Positions 33,215 to 41,230 of a stretch of 64,000 bases of DNA are shown piece by piece; within the stretch, counting starts at the first letter, position 1, and each line of letters starts with the position of its first letter. Origin of the DNA: an uncultured Bacteroides sp. (lineage in GTDB: Bacteria > Bacteroidota > Bacteroidia > Bacteroidales > Bacteroidaceae); the NCBI GenBank assembly GCA_947038155.1, contig CAMQVH010000007.1:62001-126000 (forward strand), written 5' to 3'. The notes under the pieces were generated by a model, which was given only the letters and a program-made list of their open reading frames with translations, was not told the DNA's origin and did not search any database. Position numbers and translations under genes: made by a program.

Positions 33215-34843
33215 TCATTCAAAATTCTCTTCTGTCAACAATCTCGTTTGTTCTCTTTTCATCTCTCTCTTCATCATTCGGATAGTTGAAGTTTTAATTT
33301 TCATTGGTTTATCTATAATTGACTTGGCAACATCAAGCATACGCTCCCGGTTGCCCACATCCTTATATAAATAGAACAACTTATGAAGAGGCAGGAAACG
33401 GGAAGGACACATCATAGATGCATTATCATAATACTTCTCCGCCAACTCATGCTTATCCAACTCCTGATAGTTTTCACCTATCATAAGTTCCAAATCATAA
33501 TCCGCCCAATATTTACGGCATTTCAACGCTACTTTCAGACTCTTTTCATATTGCTTATTCTCCAGAAGTATAGCTGCATAATTATAAAGAAAATACGGAT
33601 TATTCTCAAAATTCCTCTCTAACCCCACATAGGCCGGAAGAGTTTTTCCGGACACTCCATAAAGTGCAAGTCCTGATACCTTTCCCCATTCCTTTTCTGC
33701 CATTACACGCTCTACCAATTTGTAAACACCTCCAAGTGAACAGAGAAGAATAAAGATACATATGACATTCTTTATCATCGGACGAGCAAGAATCTCTGTA
33801 ATATATTCCCTTGTAAGAATAACGATGCACAAAAGTATGACAATCCACGTAAAAGGATAAGTGAACGGATAGGAGAAGAATGAAAATATACCTATTGATA
33901 TAAGGGAATAAAGAGCTATCCGTTTCTCCAGACAAGGGTGTGTGTTATAACAGTACATTAACAATGTTATCACTGCAAATATCATTAACAAGCCCACAAA
34001 TCCAAAATTCAGGAGAACTCCCACATATTCATTAAAAGGATGTTTTACATTATCAGCTAACATAGAATAATGGTTCTCCCCGTGTTGCCGGAAATAACCT
34101 GCCTGATAATCCATATAACGAGCTTCAAAACTACCTACCCCGTGACCAAACCACGGCGCATCTTTTATCATATCCGCGCTGCATCGCCAAATAAGTAACC
34201 TACCGTCAGCAGAGTCTTTTTTCATCCAGTAACATCCTGACAATAATAAAGCGAAACATACTAAAGAAAGACATTTCATCCATCTTTTATGAAAGAACTT
34301 CATATTCAAAAGAATAAAACAGATAAAGGCAATGCTCATAATACCCGCTCTTGATTGCGACAGAATCACAGCTACTGCAATTACGAATCCTGCCATCCAT
34401 CCTACATACCTGATATATTTATTCTTATCCGACAATAAGAATCCTGCAAAAGGAAAGCCTGCACATAGACATGCCGCAAAGCCCGCAGGATTGTCAAAAC
34501 TCCCTGTAACCTTAAAAACAGCAGACACCTGAAAGAAGCCGGAGAACTGAACTATGCCGAACATTGCCTGCGAAAAGCATGAAATAACAATGATAAAACC
34601 ATACACAGTTCTCCTCCTACCCTTCTGATTGTTCTGCCCGCAAAATAATATTCTTACTGCTTCATATACTAATATTACTAATAACATGAACACCACAAAG
34701 CACCATTTAGGAACAATGTACGAATCCGTAAATTGATATGAACAGACAAAAAGACTGCCCAAACACAATATAGCAAATAGACAATAAGACATCCTTATCA
34801 TTTTATCTATAGTACAGCAATCATTTTCTTCATCTTCAATCAC
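33215..34843 (-). CDS. O-antigen ligase-like membrane protein with C-terminal TPR region
   Basis: 542 aa with about 11-12 hydrophobic helices in the first 385 residues. The signature 'SADGRLLIWRCSADMIKDAPWFGHGVGSFE' and later 'HPFNEYVGVLLNFGFVGLLMIF' are the Wzy_C (PF04932) block of the WaaL/Wzy/PglL superfamily, with the large periplasmic loop between. Residues about 410-500 form TPR-like helices ('YAAILLENKQYEKSLKVALKCR', 'YQELDKHELAEKYYDNA'). Relatives transfer lipid-linked glycans to lipid A or protein. The stop overlaps nothing; its start overlaps the upstream 120-aa gene by 8 bp. A deleted copy is at 51669-52127. Acceptor not deducible. Confidence 0.85.
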   Translation of the reverse strand: MIEDEENDCCTIDKMIRMSYCLFAILCLGSLFVCSYQFTDSYIVPKWCFVVFMLLVILVYEAVRILFCGQNNQKGRRRTVYGFIIVISCFSQAMFGIVQFSGFFQVSAVFKVTGSFDNPAGFAACLCAGFPFAGFLLSDKNKYIRYVGWMAGFVIAVAVILSQSRAGIMSIAFICFILLNMKFFHKRWMKCLSLVCFALLLSGCYWMKKDSADGRLLIWRCSADMIKDAPWFGHGVGSFEARYMDYQAGYFRQHGENHYSMLADNVKHPFNEYVGVLLNFGFVGLLMIFAVITLLMYCYNTHPCLEKRIALYSLISIGIFSFFSYPFTYPFTWIVILLCIVILTREYITEILARPMIKNVICIFILLCSLGGVYKLVERVMAEKEWGKVSGLALYGVSGKTLPAYVGLERNFENNPYFLYNYAAILLENKQYEKSLKVALKCRKYWADYDLELMIGENYQELDKHELAEKYYDNASMMCPSRFLPLHKLFYLYKDVGNRERMLDVAKSIIDKPMKIKTSTIRMMKREMKREQTRLLTEENFE

Positions 34844-35198
34844 TTACCTGATTCTCATCCTCCAATACTTTTTTCAGCCGATAATAAAGATTTAACTTAT
34901 GTTCCAAATCCTTCGAATCATCTACATTCTCCGATTTATTTTCAATCAAGCAAGCGTGTTTTTCTTCCGCAACAAGCATTGAAGCTTCCTCAAATTCTGC
35001 AATTTCCACCTCTATCACATCCCCAATTTCCAACATTCCCCCATCCCATACCAAGTGCATTTCTTCAGGCATTCTCAAACCACTAACACTCCAAAACACA
35101 CCACTATGCCAAGTAATATTAGCAACAAGACCTACTCCACATTGAGGAATACCAGCCTTGCATATTTTATTTTTAAATTTTACAACAAGTCCTTTCAT
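34836..35198 (-). CDS. small protein, paralogue of the next gene
   Basis: A 120-aa protein without signal peptide or membrane helix. Not recognised. It aligns with the 100-aa neighbour: 'LVWDGGMLEIGDVIEVEIAEFEEAS' against 'LVWVDENLKIGDKVVIKVVETSKVS', with charged, probably helical C-termini in both ('LEHKLNLYYRLKKVL' and 'LKIKYEQLKVEL'). A compact beta domain plus a helical tail seems likely. Located between the KTR lipoprotein and the O-antigen-ligase-like gene, 8-bp overlap with the latter. Could be an accessory or immunity-like factor, but nothing in the sequence proves it. Confidence 0.65.
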   Translation of the reverse strand: MKGLVVKFKNKICKAGIPQCGVGLVANITWHSGVFWSVSGLRMPEEMHLVWDGGMLEIGDVIEVEIAEFEEASMLVAEEKHACLIENKSENVDDSKDLEHKLNLYYRLKKVLEDENQVSD

Positions 35199-35203
35199 AC
35201 AAT

Positions 35204-35506
35204 CTATATGAGCCCATTTTCCTGAAGCTCCACTTTAAGTTGTTCATATTTTATTTTCAATTCATCTTTATCACAGTTTTTTTTCATAGCAGGAGATACT
35301 TTTGATGTTTCAACTACTTTTATTACAACCTTATCACCTATTTTCAAGTTCTCATCAACCCAAACAAGGCTACTCAATGTATCTATTCCGCCTATATGAA
35401 TATTATCGCCAAAAGAATAATTACAGTTCATTATTACATATGCCACATCATTGGATGTAATAATCACAGGTTCTCGATTATTAATTATTACTTCAAATCC
35501 TATCAT
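35204..35506 (-). CDS. small protein, paralogue of the preceding gene
   Basis: 100 aa, no signal peptide. The N-terminal 60 residues are beta-rich ('FEVIINNREPVIITSNDVAYVIM'), then 'SLVWVDENLKIGDKVVIKVVE' shared with the 120-aa neighbour, and a lysine/glutamate-rich helical tail. Five bases separate the two genes and 11 bp separate it from the upstream lipoprotein gene, so all are probably co-transcribed. No family recognised. The tandem pair suggests duplication and divergence. Confidence 0.65.
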   Translation of the reverse strand: MIGFEVIINNREPVIITSNDVAYVIMNCNYSFGDNIHIGGIDTLSSLVWVDENLKIGDKVVIKVVETSKVSPAMKKNCDKDELKIKYEQLKVELQENGLI

Positions 35507-35517
35507 AATCTTATATT

Positions 35518-36477
35518 TTAGTTAGGACGAGGACAATCCCATACCCCTTGTGCTAAACAGTATTCATGGCATCGCCTGCATTCAGAATACCCCCAACCAC
35601 CAGAATTCGGCTGACTATAATCTTTCCCATCCATACATTCATTATATTTTCTATTACAGTAATCCGTTGTACTATTTTGTTGACTTGCACATGTTACCAC
35701 TTCATACATATAAACGCCAGCAACAACAACAGTTACAACAGAAGCAACAATCTCACCGATAGGCGTCGGTTCACCAACAGCAATAGTCCAAACTGTTGCC
35801 AAGAATTTGGTACATCCCGCTCCTACATTTCCTCCATCTTCTATACTTCTTGTCTTAACCTTTGATAACTTAATATTATTATATGGAGTACTTAACATCA
35901 AACCTTGACGTTCAAGATAAGATACTTTTTGTATTCCATAGTATAGTACAGCAATAACATTCAACAATCTTTCTTGTTCTATTTCTGGAACTTGTGCACG
36001 AATTTCATTATTTAAGGCGACCAATTTAGACAATAAATCCTGAGAGGATTTACTCTTTTCACACTCACTAATAATTTTGCGAATAAACTCCAACTGGATA
36101 TCCGTCAACGAATTATACCTTTCCATAAATTCAGTAGCACTCATTGTCATTTCAATTGGCTGAACCTCCCCAGCAGCACGACTTCTCGCCATTGCAGGAC
36201 TCGCATTATACCAATCTTCATAAAACTTCTCACGAAAATCCTTCAAATCAACAATTTCCGAATAATCTATATTCAAATCATTCAATTTCCCTATCGTAGT
36301 TTCAATTTCTTTAGCTACAGCTTTCCCATAAGCCTCAACCTGTTTTGGAAAATCAATTTCCTCTTTTACAATCTCTTTTTCAACGCCAGACTGTCTATCT
36401 ACAAAATCATCACTCTGTGAACAGCTTTGCGTAAGTAAAGCAATACTAAATACAATAAAAATTAAGTTCTTCATCAT
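35518..36477 (-). CDS. lipoprotein with helical carrier region and Cys-rich C-terminus after a KTR...GG junction
   Basis: I start at 36477 (MMKNLIFIVFSIALLTQSC), which places the lipobox Cys near residue 19-20; the ORF-track start at 36504 adds nine residues. Residues about 25-200 are helical and charged. Then comes 'VKTRSIEDGGNVGAGC', followed by a hydrophobic helix ('GEIVASVVTVVVAGVYMYEVV') and a cysteine-rich end with seven Cys (CASQQ, YCNRKYNEC, SECRRCHEYCLAQGVWDC). The same '[VI]KTR...GG...C' junction occurs in the lipoprotein at 38135 and, without the GG, at the start of the peptidase fragment at 51647. This looks like a carrier plus a separable C-terminal domain; function unknown. Confidence 0.75.
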   Translation of the reverse strand: MMKNLIFIVFSIALLTQSCSQSDDFVDRQSGVEKEIVKEEIDFPKQVEAYGKAVAKEIETTIGKLNDLNIDYSEIVDLKDFREKFYEDWYNASPAMARSRAAGEVQPIEMTMSATEFMERYNSLTDIQLEFIRKIISECEKSKSSQDLLSKLVALNNEIRAQVPEIEQERLLNVIAVLYYGIQKVSYLERQGLMLSTPYNNIKLSKVKTRSIEDGGNVGAGCTKFLATVWTIAVGEPTPIGEIVASVVTVVVAGVYMYEVVTCASQQNSTTDYCNRKYNECMDGKDYSQPNSGGWGYSECRRCHEYCLAQGVWDCPRPN

Positions 36478-36500
36478 CTTTGACCTTTTTAAATTAATAC

Positions 36501-37562
36501 TCAATATATATTAGCTAATATTTTTATGTATAGAATAGGCTTATTTATCGAATTGGAAGTTATAAAAATATCCCTAGTTACTTCTCCTAATTCTTCCGAT
36601 CTAAAATTAAATCCAACCATTACAGAGTCGTTAGGAGAGATAACAAATTCCTCCGAGTGGTCTACCAGATTCAAGCAAGAACAGCTTGTAAAAATCTTCA
36701 ATATCTTTAAAGGATATTTCCCGTCATTATGAATAGGAATCACAAAAGCATTATCTTCAGCAACCTCACAATCAGAAAGAGACACTATCTCATTATCTAC
36801 CCTAATATTAGGGCCATCATTTATTTTAAAATCAGGGGTTAGAAGTTTTTTGGCAATAATAAATTCATTCTTGAACAATTCCAAATAATAAGGATTCTCC
36901 AATTCCATCATCAATCCTGCTAATGTTTTGGATTTAATGGTATCATTATTCATTTGCTCTCCAACAATTCCCAAATAAACAGAATATGGATATCGCAATG
37001 AATCAATTGAGTTATTTAATGCAGTTGGAATGTATATGCCTTGATTCAAATCCGTCTTACATCCCAAAACTTGATTTAATAAAGGAATAACTGCATATTT
37101 AGGAAGTTTAAAGCGGTTAGGGTAATGGTAATTAGTTGTCCGCATATCAAATATCGCTTTTCTTGTATATAAAAAAGTCTCTTTGGTTGCTCCTGGAATT
37201 AAATCAATAAGTGTTCCATCATTCGAAAACACACATGTCAAAGGTAACGACAGAGGACAGAGCCACTTCATATACCACTCGTTTGAAGAAATATTAATAT
37301 CTGCAATATTATAAATCATTTTGCTTGTAAATACAAAATCTTTATTCTTCAATTTTAAACAATACTGTCGAGACAACTCTTGAGTAGAATCTACTAGAAC
37401 TATACAAAATGCTTCCTTATTTTTATATGCGATAGAACAAATATCTTCAAACGACTGATTAGTATATATTTTGTGTATATGCTCATTACAATTAAATAAA
37501 AACAAGCAACTAATTATAGCTAATAAAGAAAACAAAAACGATTCTCCATGTATTTTTCTCAT
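36501..37562 (-). CDS. thioredoxin-like / DUF1573 protein
   Basis: 353 aa with a signal peptide or lipoprotein-like N-terminus (LLAIISCLFLFNC, Cys25). The middle (about 45-140) resembles a thioredoxin fold without a CxxC pair, with the cis-Pro-like 'PLSLPLTCVFSNDGTLIDLIPG'. The C-terminal 95 residues are a DUF1573 Ig-like domain: 'FVIPIHNDGKYPLKILKIFTSCSCL' with the CSC signature and 'GEVTRDIFITSNSINKP'. Periplasmic or surface. It is the first gene of the AT-rich minus-strand operon that runs to 31102. DUF1573 proteins often accompany small secreted peptides in Bacteroides; the job here is unknown. Confidence 0.75.
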   Translation of the reverse strand: MRKIHGESFLFSLLAIISCLFLFNCNEHIHKIYTNQSFEDICSIAYKNKEAFCIVLVDSTQELSRQYCLKLKNKDFVFTSKMIYNIADINISSNEWYMKWLCPLSLPLTCVFSNDGTLIDLIPGATKETFLYTRKAIFDMRTTNYHYPNRFKLPKYAVIPLLNQVLGCKTDLNQGIYIPTALNNSIDSLRYPYSVYLGIVGEQMNNDTIKSKTLAGLMMELENPYYLELFKNEFIIAKKLLTPDFKINDGPNIRVDNEIVSLSDCEVAEDNAFVIPIHNDGKYPLKILKIFTSCSCLNLVDHSEEFVISPNDSVMVGFNFRSEELGEVTRDIFITSNSINKPILYIKILANIY

Positions 37563-38134
37563 ATTTAGATAGGTATTTAAGTTTCGTCAAAGATAAGTTG
37601 ATTATAAGTCTTATACAAGCAGGAGTTACATCTCATATAATATTATATCACTAATTTTCAACTATTTAAAAGTATAGATAAGTCTAGGAAATACTAATAT
37701 TGTAACAATCTCCCAATGCATTATCCGTAGCTCACTTGCGCATTATACAAGTTTCCCACCAAAACCGAACTAAAGAGAACTTCAAACATGGAGACATTAA
37801 ACATAGTTAGCCATTATCCTCCTTTTTCCCACTATTCTAATTACATCCGTATTAGTAACAAACCGCCAAACACCCTATTTAGAACAGATTATTTGACATA
37901 CTTTTAGACAAAAAACAGTAGATAAAATAATCTATATGAAAACGTTACACTTGTTACAAAAGGATTCAATTGTATATCAAGTAGATAAAGATTTAGAAAT
38001 AAAGGAATTAAGCCTATATTGTAACAAACATATCCATATTTAAAACCTGTTTCAGTAGTATTCTGACAAGATTTCATGGTATTATTTGTCGTTTTTTCCC
38101 TTTCTTTGTATCAAAATTAAAAACAGGCAAAGTT
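37563..38134. other. 572-bp AT-rich divergent intergenic region
   Basis: No convincing gene. It separates the minus-strand DUF1573 operon from the plus-strand lipoprotein at 38135. A 35-codon plus-strand ORF (37936-38043, MKTLHLLQKDSIVYQ...) is the only start-to-stop frame that looks protein-like; it has no signal sequence and may be a degraded gene. TTTCTTTG at 38101-38108 is a weak -7 box for the 38135 gene. No long inverted repeat seen. Confidence 0.5.
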
Positions 38135-38788
38135 ATGAACAAGAAAAAAAGAAAGAAAAATAGTTTGTATGCAGTAGTAACCATCATACTTCTATTCGTT
38201 ACATTCGCTATTTACAGTTGCAGTTCCGATGAATGCGAATACACAAATGAATCAAACGAACTTATTGACTCAATTACCAAATCGGATGAATTTTGGGATT
38301 TCGAATTATCTAGTGAGCTACTAGCAGACAAATACCAAGATTATACTTCGAAATTAGACTCAGTAGAGTATGACAAACTCATGGAAAACTTGAACGATGA
38401 TGATTACATGGAAGAGTTTATCAGAAAAGCGAATTTAGAAAAAGAACTTCAACAGATGAATGAAGCTAAGGAAAACTTGCTTCTACACACCGGATTCTCC
38501 AGACTAAGCGAAGATGAACGTATATCACTGTTCAGACAGTATGCCGAGAACCATGAATCTACAGGTAAAACACTCATAAAAACACGCACTGAAGGCGGAG
38601 ATGCTAATAGTTGTGAAGCAAAAAGACAAGCAGCCTATGCACAGGCAAAAGCGGATTATGATAATGACATTATTAACTGTAGAATGGGGTCCTCCACAAA
38701 TAGTTGCTACGCATATGCATTATCAAGATACGAAAGAGGCAAAGATATGGCAGATATAGAATACAAATCATGTATACAAAGAAATTAA
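38135..38788 (+). CDS. lipoprotein with KTR...GG junction and Cys-containing C-terminus
   Basis: 217 aa. Basic N-terminus (MNKKKRKKNS) and lipoprotein signal ending FAIYSC (Cys29). The region 30-150 is acidic and helical ('ELSSELLADKYQDYTSKLDS', 'FIRKANLEKELQQMNEAKENLLL'). At about 150 comes 'LIKTRTEGGDANSC', then a 60-residue C-terminus with four cysteines and heptad-like Ala/Tyr-rich helix. The junction matches that of 35518-36477, though the carriers barely resemble each other. The next gene overlaps by 19 bp. Function unknown; the pattern suggests proteolytic release of the C-terminal part. Confidence 0.72.
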   Translation: MNKKKRKKNSLYAVVTIILLFVTFAIYSCSSDECEYTNESNELIDSITKSDEFWDFELSSELLADKYQDYTSKLDSVEYDKLMENLNDDDYMEEFIRKANLEKELQQMNEAKENLLLHTGFSRLSEDERISLFRQYAENHESTGKTLIKTRTEGGDANSCEAKRQAAYAQAKADYDNDIINCRMGSSTNSCYAYALSRYERGKDMADIEYKSCIQRN

Positions 38789-39072
38789 TTATATATATTA
38801 CTCTCAATAGCACAATGTGGCTTATCAGTATCGCAATGTGCTATTTGCATCGTTTTATTGACAACCTGAACTACACATTTCAAGATTTCCTAATATTCTT
38901 TTTTGAGCTTCTTGCACGAATAACACTTGTGGTTGGAGCTATCAGTATATTTCCACAAGAGCCATACTCCAACAGGCGAGTATGGTTCTATTATATCATC
39001 ATGGGTGGGAGTTTGACTATTATTGATACATTTATACGACTGGCAGGCACTTTACAAAAGTTATTATTTTAG
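38770..39072 (+). CDS. 100-aa integral membrane protein coupled to the KTR lipoprotein
   Basis: The ORF track begins at 38704, but the ATG at 38770 (MYTKKLIIYITLNSTMWL) starts the hydrophobic sequence and overlaps the upstream gene by only 19 bp. Three transmembrane helices can be seen (about 5-25, 35-60, 73-95). No family recognised. Tight overlap indicates translational coupling with the lipoprotein, so it may help its export, protect the producer, or process it. Its 3' end overlaps the convergent regulator gene by 9 bp. Confidence 0.65.
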   Translation: MYTKKLIIYITLNSTMWLISIAMCYLHRFIDNLNYTFQDFLIFFFELLARITLVVGAISIFPQEPYSNRRVWFYYIIMGGSLTIIDTFIRLAGTLQKLLF

Positions 39073-39867
39073 CGCTGTTTGCAGAAAAGATTCCAGTTCC
39101 TCGTCGCCAATACCTAAACGCTTTCGGGCACGAGACTTCATCGTACGATACGTCCCGTCAGTAATACAAAATATAGATAGTATTTCATCTTTAGTCTTAT
39201 ACATCCGGATTAACACACAGAGTACAATATCCCGCGGTGGAAGTTGACAGCCTTGTTTCTTCAACCAAACAAAGAATTCGGAATCAATCATCCGGCATTC
39301 TTCTATCAGCAAAATATAGTCTTTGGCAGAAAATTGAGCGATAGACCGATTTTCAATAAGTTTGCGAAGGAGAACAATGTCCTTCTGTCCAGTCGGTGGA
39401 GAATCAAGTAATTGCTGCATTTTTTGAGTTTGAAGAACAGCCTGCCGCCGTTCATCCGCCAACTTCTGATACAATGTAATAGAGACTTTTATTGTAGCGG
39501 CTACCATTATACCAATAACGACCAACACAGGAATAGTATACTCCGACAACACAGGTGCTATTTCCATATGAATCTCCCTCGGCATAATCATATAAATTTC
39601 ATCTGCCGTAATCAAAATAAAAGCAGCAATGAACTGCCAGTCTATCACTTCAGAAATACCAATACGTTCTCCCTTTGCACGAAATGTCCACAATAACGCC
39701 CCCACAAAAAGAATCAGCCACATCAATAAATGCATCGAAGACGAGAATGCATCAACATACATTCCGGGGAAAAAGGCCTGAAATATATAAGCTGCCAGTA
39801 GAATCAAACAGCAAAGCAAGCCGCCTGACAGTAATTGCTTAAAAGGATAAGTCGGAAATTTCATCAC
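39064..39867 (-). CDS. membrane-anchored HTH transcriptional regulator
   Basis: 267 aa. Four hydrophobic helices in the first 130 residues (for example LLSGGLLCCLILLAAYIFQAFF, LLMWLILFVGALLW, IPVLVVIGIMVAATIKV), a coiled-coil linker (130-160, 'LADERRQAVLQTQKMQQLL') and a C-terminal LuxR-like HTH at about 210-250 ('LPPRDIVLCVLIRMYKTKDEILSIFCI...TYRTMKSRARKRLG'). This layout, a membrane sensor fused to a cytoplasmic DNA-binding domain, suggests a one-component regulator. It is convergent with the KTR lipoprotein/membrane protein pair and followed upstream by GTGAAAGC repeats that could be its operator. Confidence 0.78.
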   Translation of the reverse strand: MMKFPTYPFKQLLSGGLLCCLILLAAYIFQAFFPGMYVDAFSSSMHLLMWLILFVGALLWTFRAKGERIGISEVIDWQFIAAFILITADEIYMIMPREIHMEIAPVLSEYTIPVLVVIGIMVAATIKVSITLYQKLADERRQAVLQTQKMQQLLDSPPTGQKDIVLLRKLIENRSIAQFSAKDYILLIEECRMIDSEFFVWLKKQGCQLPPRDIVLCVLIRMYKTKDEILSIFCITDGTYRTMKSRARKRLGIGDEELESFLQTALK

Positions 39868-39992
39868 TCATTTTATCTTGTATTCTTGAATCACAAATAT
39901 AGCGAAAAGAATATTCACATTGATAATCATCTTCAATATTCTTTTCATAAAACGAAAAAGTCCCGGATTACCCAACAAAGCCACTGTCCCTT

Positions 39993-40082
39993 CATCGCTT
40001 TCACCTTTTTCCCGAAACCTCTATCCGAAGCAGGAAAGTGGGTGAAAGCGATGCTGTAAAAGTCGCCTCACAGTGCTTTCAC
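39993..40082. repeat. GTGAAAGC inverted and direct repeats
   Basis: CATCGCTTTCACC (39993-40005) recurs inverted as GGTGAAAGCGATG (40041-40053), a perfect 13-bp inverted repeat with a 35-bp interval; a third GCTTTCACC lies at 40074-40082. The set fills the gap between the regulator's start (39867) and the stop of the HU-like gene (40086). It may be an operator for the regulator or a terminator of the HU-like gene. Confidence 0.5.
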
Positions 40083-40085
40083 CAC

Positions 40086-40721
40086 TTACCGCCGCACCAA
40101 TTCGCGCGACACCCCGTAATACCCTGCCGCAGGTACATAAATCGGTTGCATGCGTTTACCTATATTCCGCAATTTCCCTTCGTCCTGCAATCGTCGGAGA
40201 TGACGGTTCGCCGTAGTCCGCGTCATGCAGCACACTTCCTGAAAATCATAACGGAGCATTACATCATGCTCGGCAAAATACTCCTTCAACCGCATATCTA
40301 TCTCTACTTCCGACAGAGATTCCGAATGGCGCGCATAGTTGCTCCGGCTAACCTTGACACCTCTAAGCTCACCCTTCAGACGGGCATCGGGACGGAAACC
40401 GATTGTTTTCAATTCCATTTTCGATGATTTGTTCTTTGTGCTACGAGTCACTTTCTCCGTGCTCCTCAAGATAGGGGCAAAATAGCCGAGCCCTTCGATA
40501 TGCACTTCACGTCCTTCGCGCAGTTCCTCACCACAGATTTGGGCAAGCATCTCGAACGCATTTTTCACATCACCCACAGAAAGGGAACTGCGGTTGTGAA
40601 TCATCCGGCACAATTTGTCCATCCCCAGCTTCCCATTCAAAAAAATGCGGGGATGCAAGCCTTTCTCTTCCGAATCATCGGATTCACCGGGATTCTCATA
40701 CCAATCGTAAAGTATAGCCAT
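40086..40721 (-). CDS. HU-like DNA-binding protein with C-terminal winged-helix
   Basis: 211 aa. The N-terminal 125 residues resemble the HU-HIG branch of the HU/IHF fold common in Bacteroides: helices 'MDKLCRMIHNRSSLSVGDVKNAFEMLAQICGEEL', then 'GREVHIEGLGYFAPILRST' and 'KTIGFRPDARLKGEL' beta arms. The last 85 residues form a winged helix ('LKEYFAEHDVMLRYDFQEVCCMTRTTANRHLRRLQDEGKLRNIG'). HU-HIG proteins cluster with capsule, VirE and mobile islands in this genus. The gene's leader contains four tandem 22-bp repeats (40772-40859). Probable DNA-binding regulator, perhaps autoregulatory. Confidence 0.82.
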   Translation of the reverse strand: MAILYDWYENPGESDDSEEKGLHPRIFLNGKLGMDKLCRMIHNRSSLSVGDVKNAFEMLAQICGEELREGREVHIEGLGYFAPILRSTEKVTRSTKNKSSKMELKTIGFRPDARLKGELRGVKVSRSNYARHSESLSEVEIDMRLKEYFAEHDVMLRYDFQEVCCMTRTTANRHLRRLQDEGKLRNIGKRMQPIYVPAAGYYGVSRELVRR

Positions 40722-40771
40722 AAGCAGTTAACGTCTTTATAATGAATACTTTTCATGCACAACCTTTAGAA

Positions 40772-40859
40772 CTACCAACGAACCACTACCGTGGTTCATT
40801 CAAACTACTACTGTTATTCAATTAAACAACTTTAGTCATTTAATTAAACCACACTAGTG
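40772..40859. repeat. four tandem 22-bp imperfect repeats (iteron-like)
   Basis: Units start at 40772, 40794, 40816 and 40838, each exactly 22 bp. Units 3 and 4 read ATTCAATTAAACAACTTTAG+TC and ATTTAATTAAACCACACTAG+TG; units 1 and 2 are more diverged but keep AAC-n-AC and GT at the same positions (13-14 of 22 matching between neighbours). A GAACCAC/GTGGTTC hairpin spans the first junction. They lie in the predicted leader of the HU-like/winged-helix gene and just upstream of the VirE-type remnant. The phasing of two helical turns suggests cooperative protein binding. Confidence 0.65.
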
Positions 40860-40879
40860 AATCATTAACAAATCTAAGG

Positions 40880-40887
40880 CAAAGATA
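40880..40887 (-). promoter_or_regulatory. -7 box (TATCTTTG) for the HU-like gene
   Basis: TATCTTTG on the minus strand, 158 bp before the ATG at 40721. Transcription from here would place the whole 22-bp repeat array in the mRNA leader. The region 20 nt further upstream is only TTTT-like. Confidence 0.45.
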
Positions 40888-40936
40888 CGATAAATAATAG
40901 TGAAAAGGGTGATAAGAAGCAGATATCTTCCGTTAA

Positions 40937-41230
40937 GGAAAAAATATCTTTTTTCTAGAGAAATTGCAACGCCACAACACCGCCTTTTATCATCCTTGTC
41001 CGGCGGAAGAAGTCTTTCATGCCTGCTACCGGATGGCCGGAGACGATGAAGAAGGAAGTGAACGGCTTTCGGCTTCAGACATATTCAGGAGACTGAAAAT
41101 GTATAACCCGGCTGCCATGCGCGGAAGTAATCCGGCTACATTTGCACAAGTGCTGCTCGCAGCGGGAGTCACCCGCAAACATACCAAATATGGGAATGTA
41201 TATCTGGTGAAACCGTTGAAAGCGGCATAA
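40937..41230 (+). pseudogene. C-terminal remnant of a VirE/DUF3874-type protein
   Basis: The frame opens after a TAA at 40934 and reads '...FFLEKLQRHNTAFYHPCPAEEVFHACYRMAG', then 'LSASDIFRRLKMYNPAAMRGSNPATFAQVL' and 'VTRKHTKYGNVYLVKPL'. This is the C-terminal DUF3874-like end of the long VirE-domain proteins of Bacteroides; the ORF track's 88-aa version needs a TTG start inside the domain. About the first 500 or more residues expected for such a protein are missing, so it is a remnant, probably of a mobile or capsule-linked island that also brought the HU-like gene. Confidence 0.7.

Noticed and set aside
37936-38043. 35-codon ORF in the 572-bp gap as a real peptide gene
   Set aside because: No signal peptide, no promoter with proper spacing and no recognised family; kept only as a note.
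34836-39072. Classical double-glycine bacteriocin precursors
   Set aside because: The GG pairs lie after a long lipoprotein carrier rather than a short leader, and no C39 peptidase/ABC transporter is encoded here.
40772-40859. CRISPR array
   Set aside because: Repeats are contiguous, 22 bp, without spacers, and no cas genes are present.
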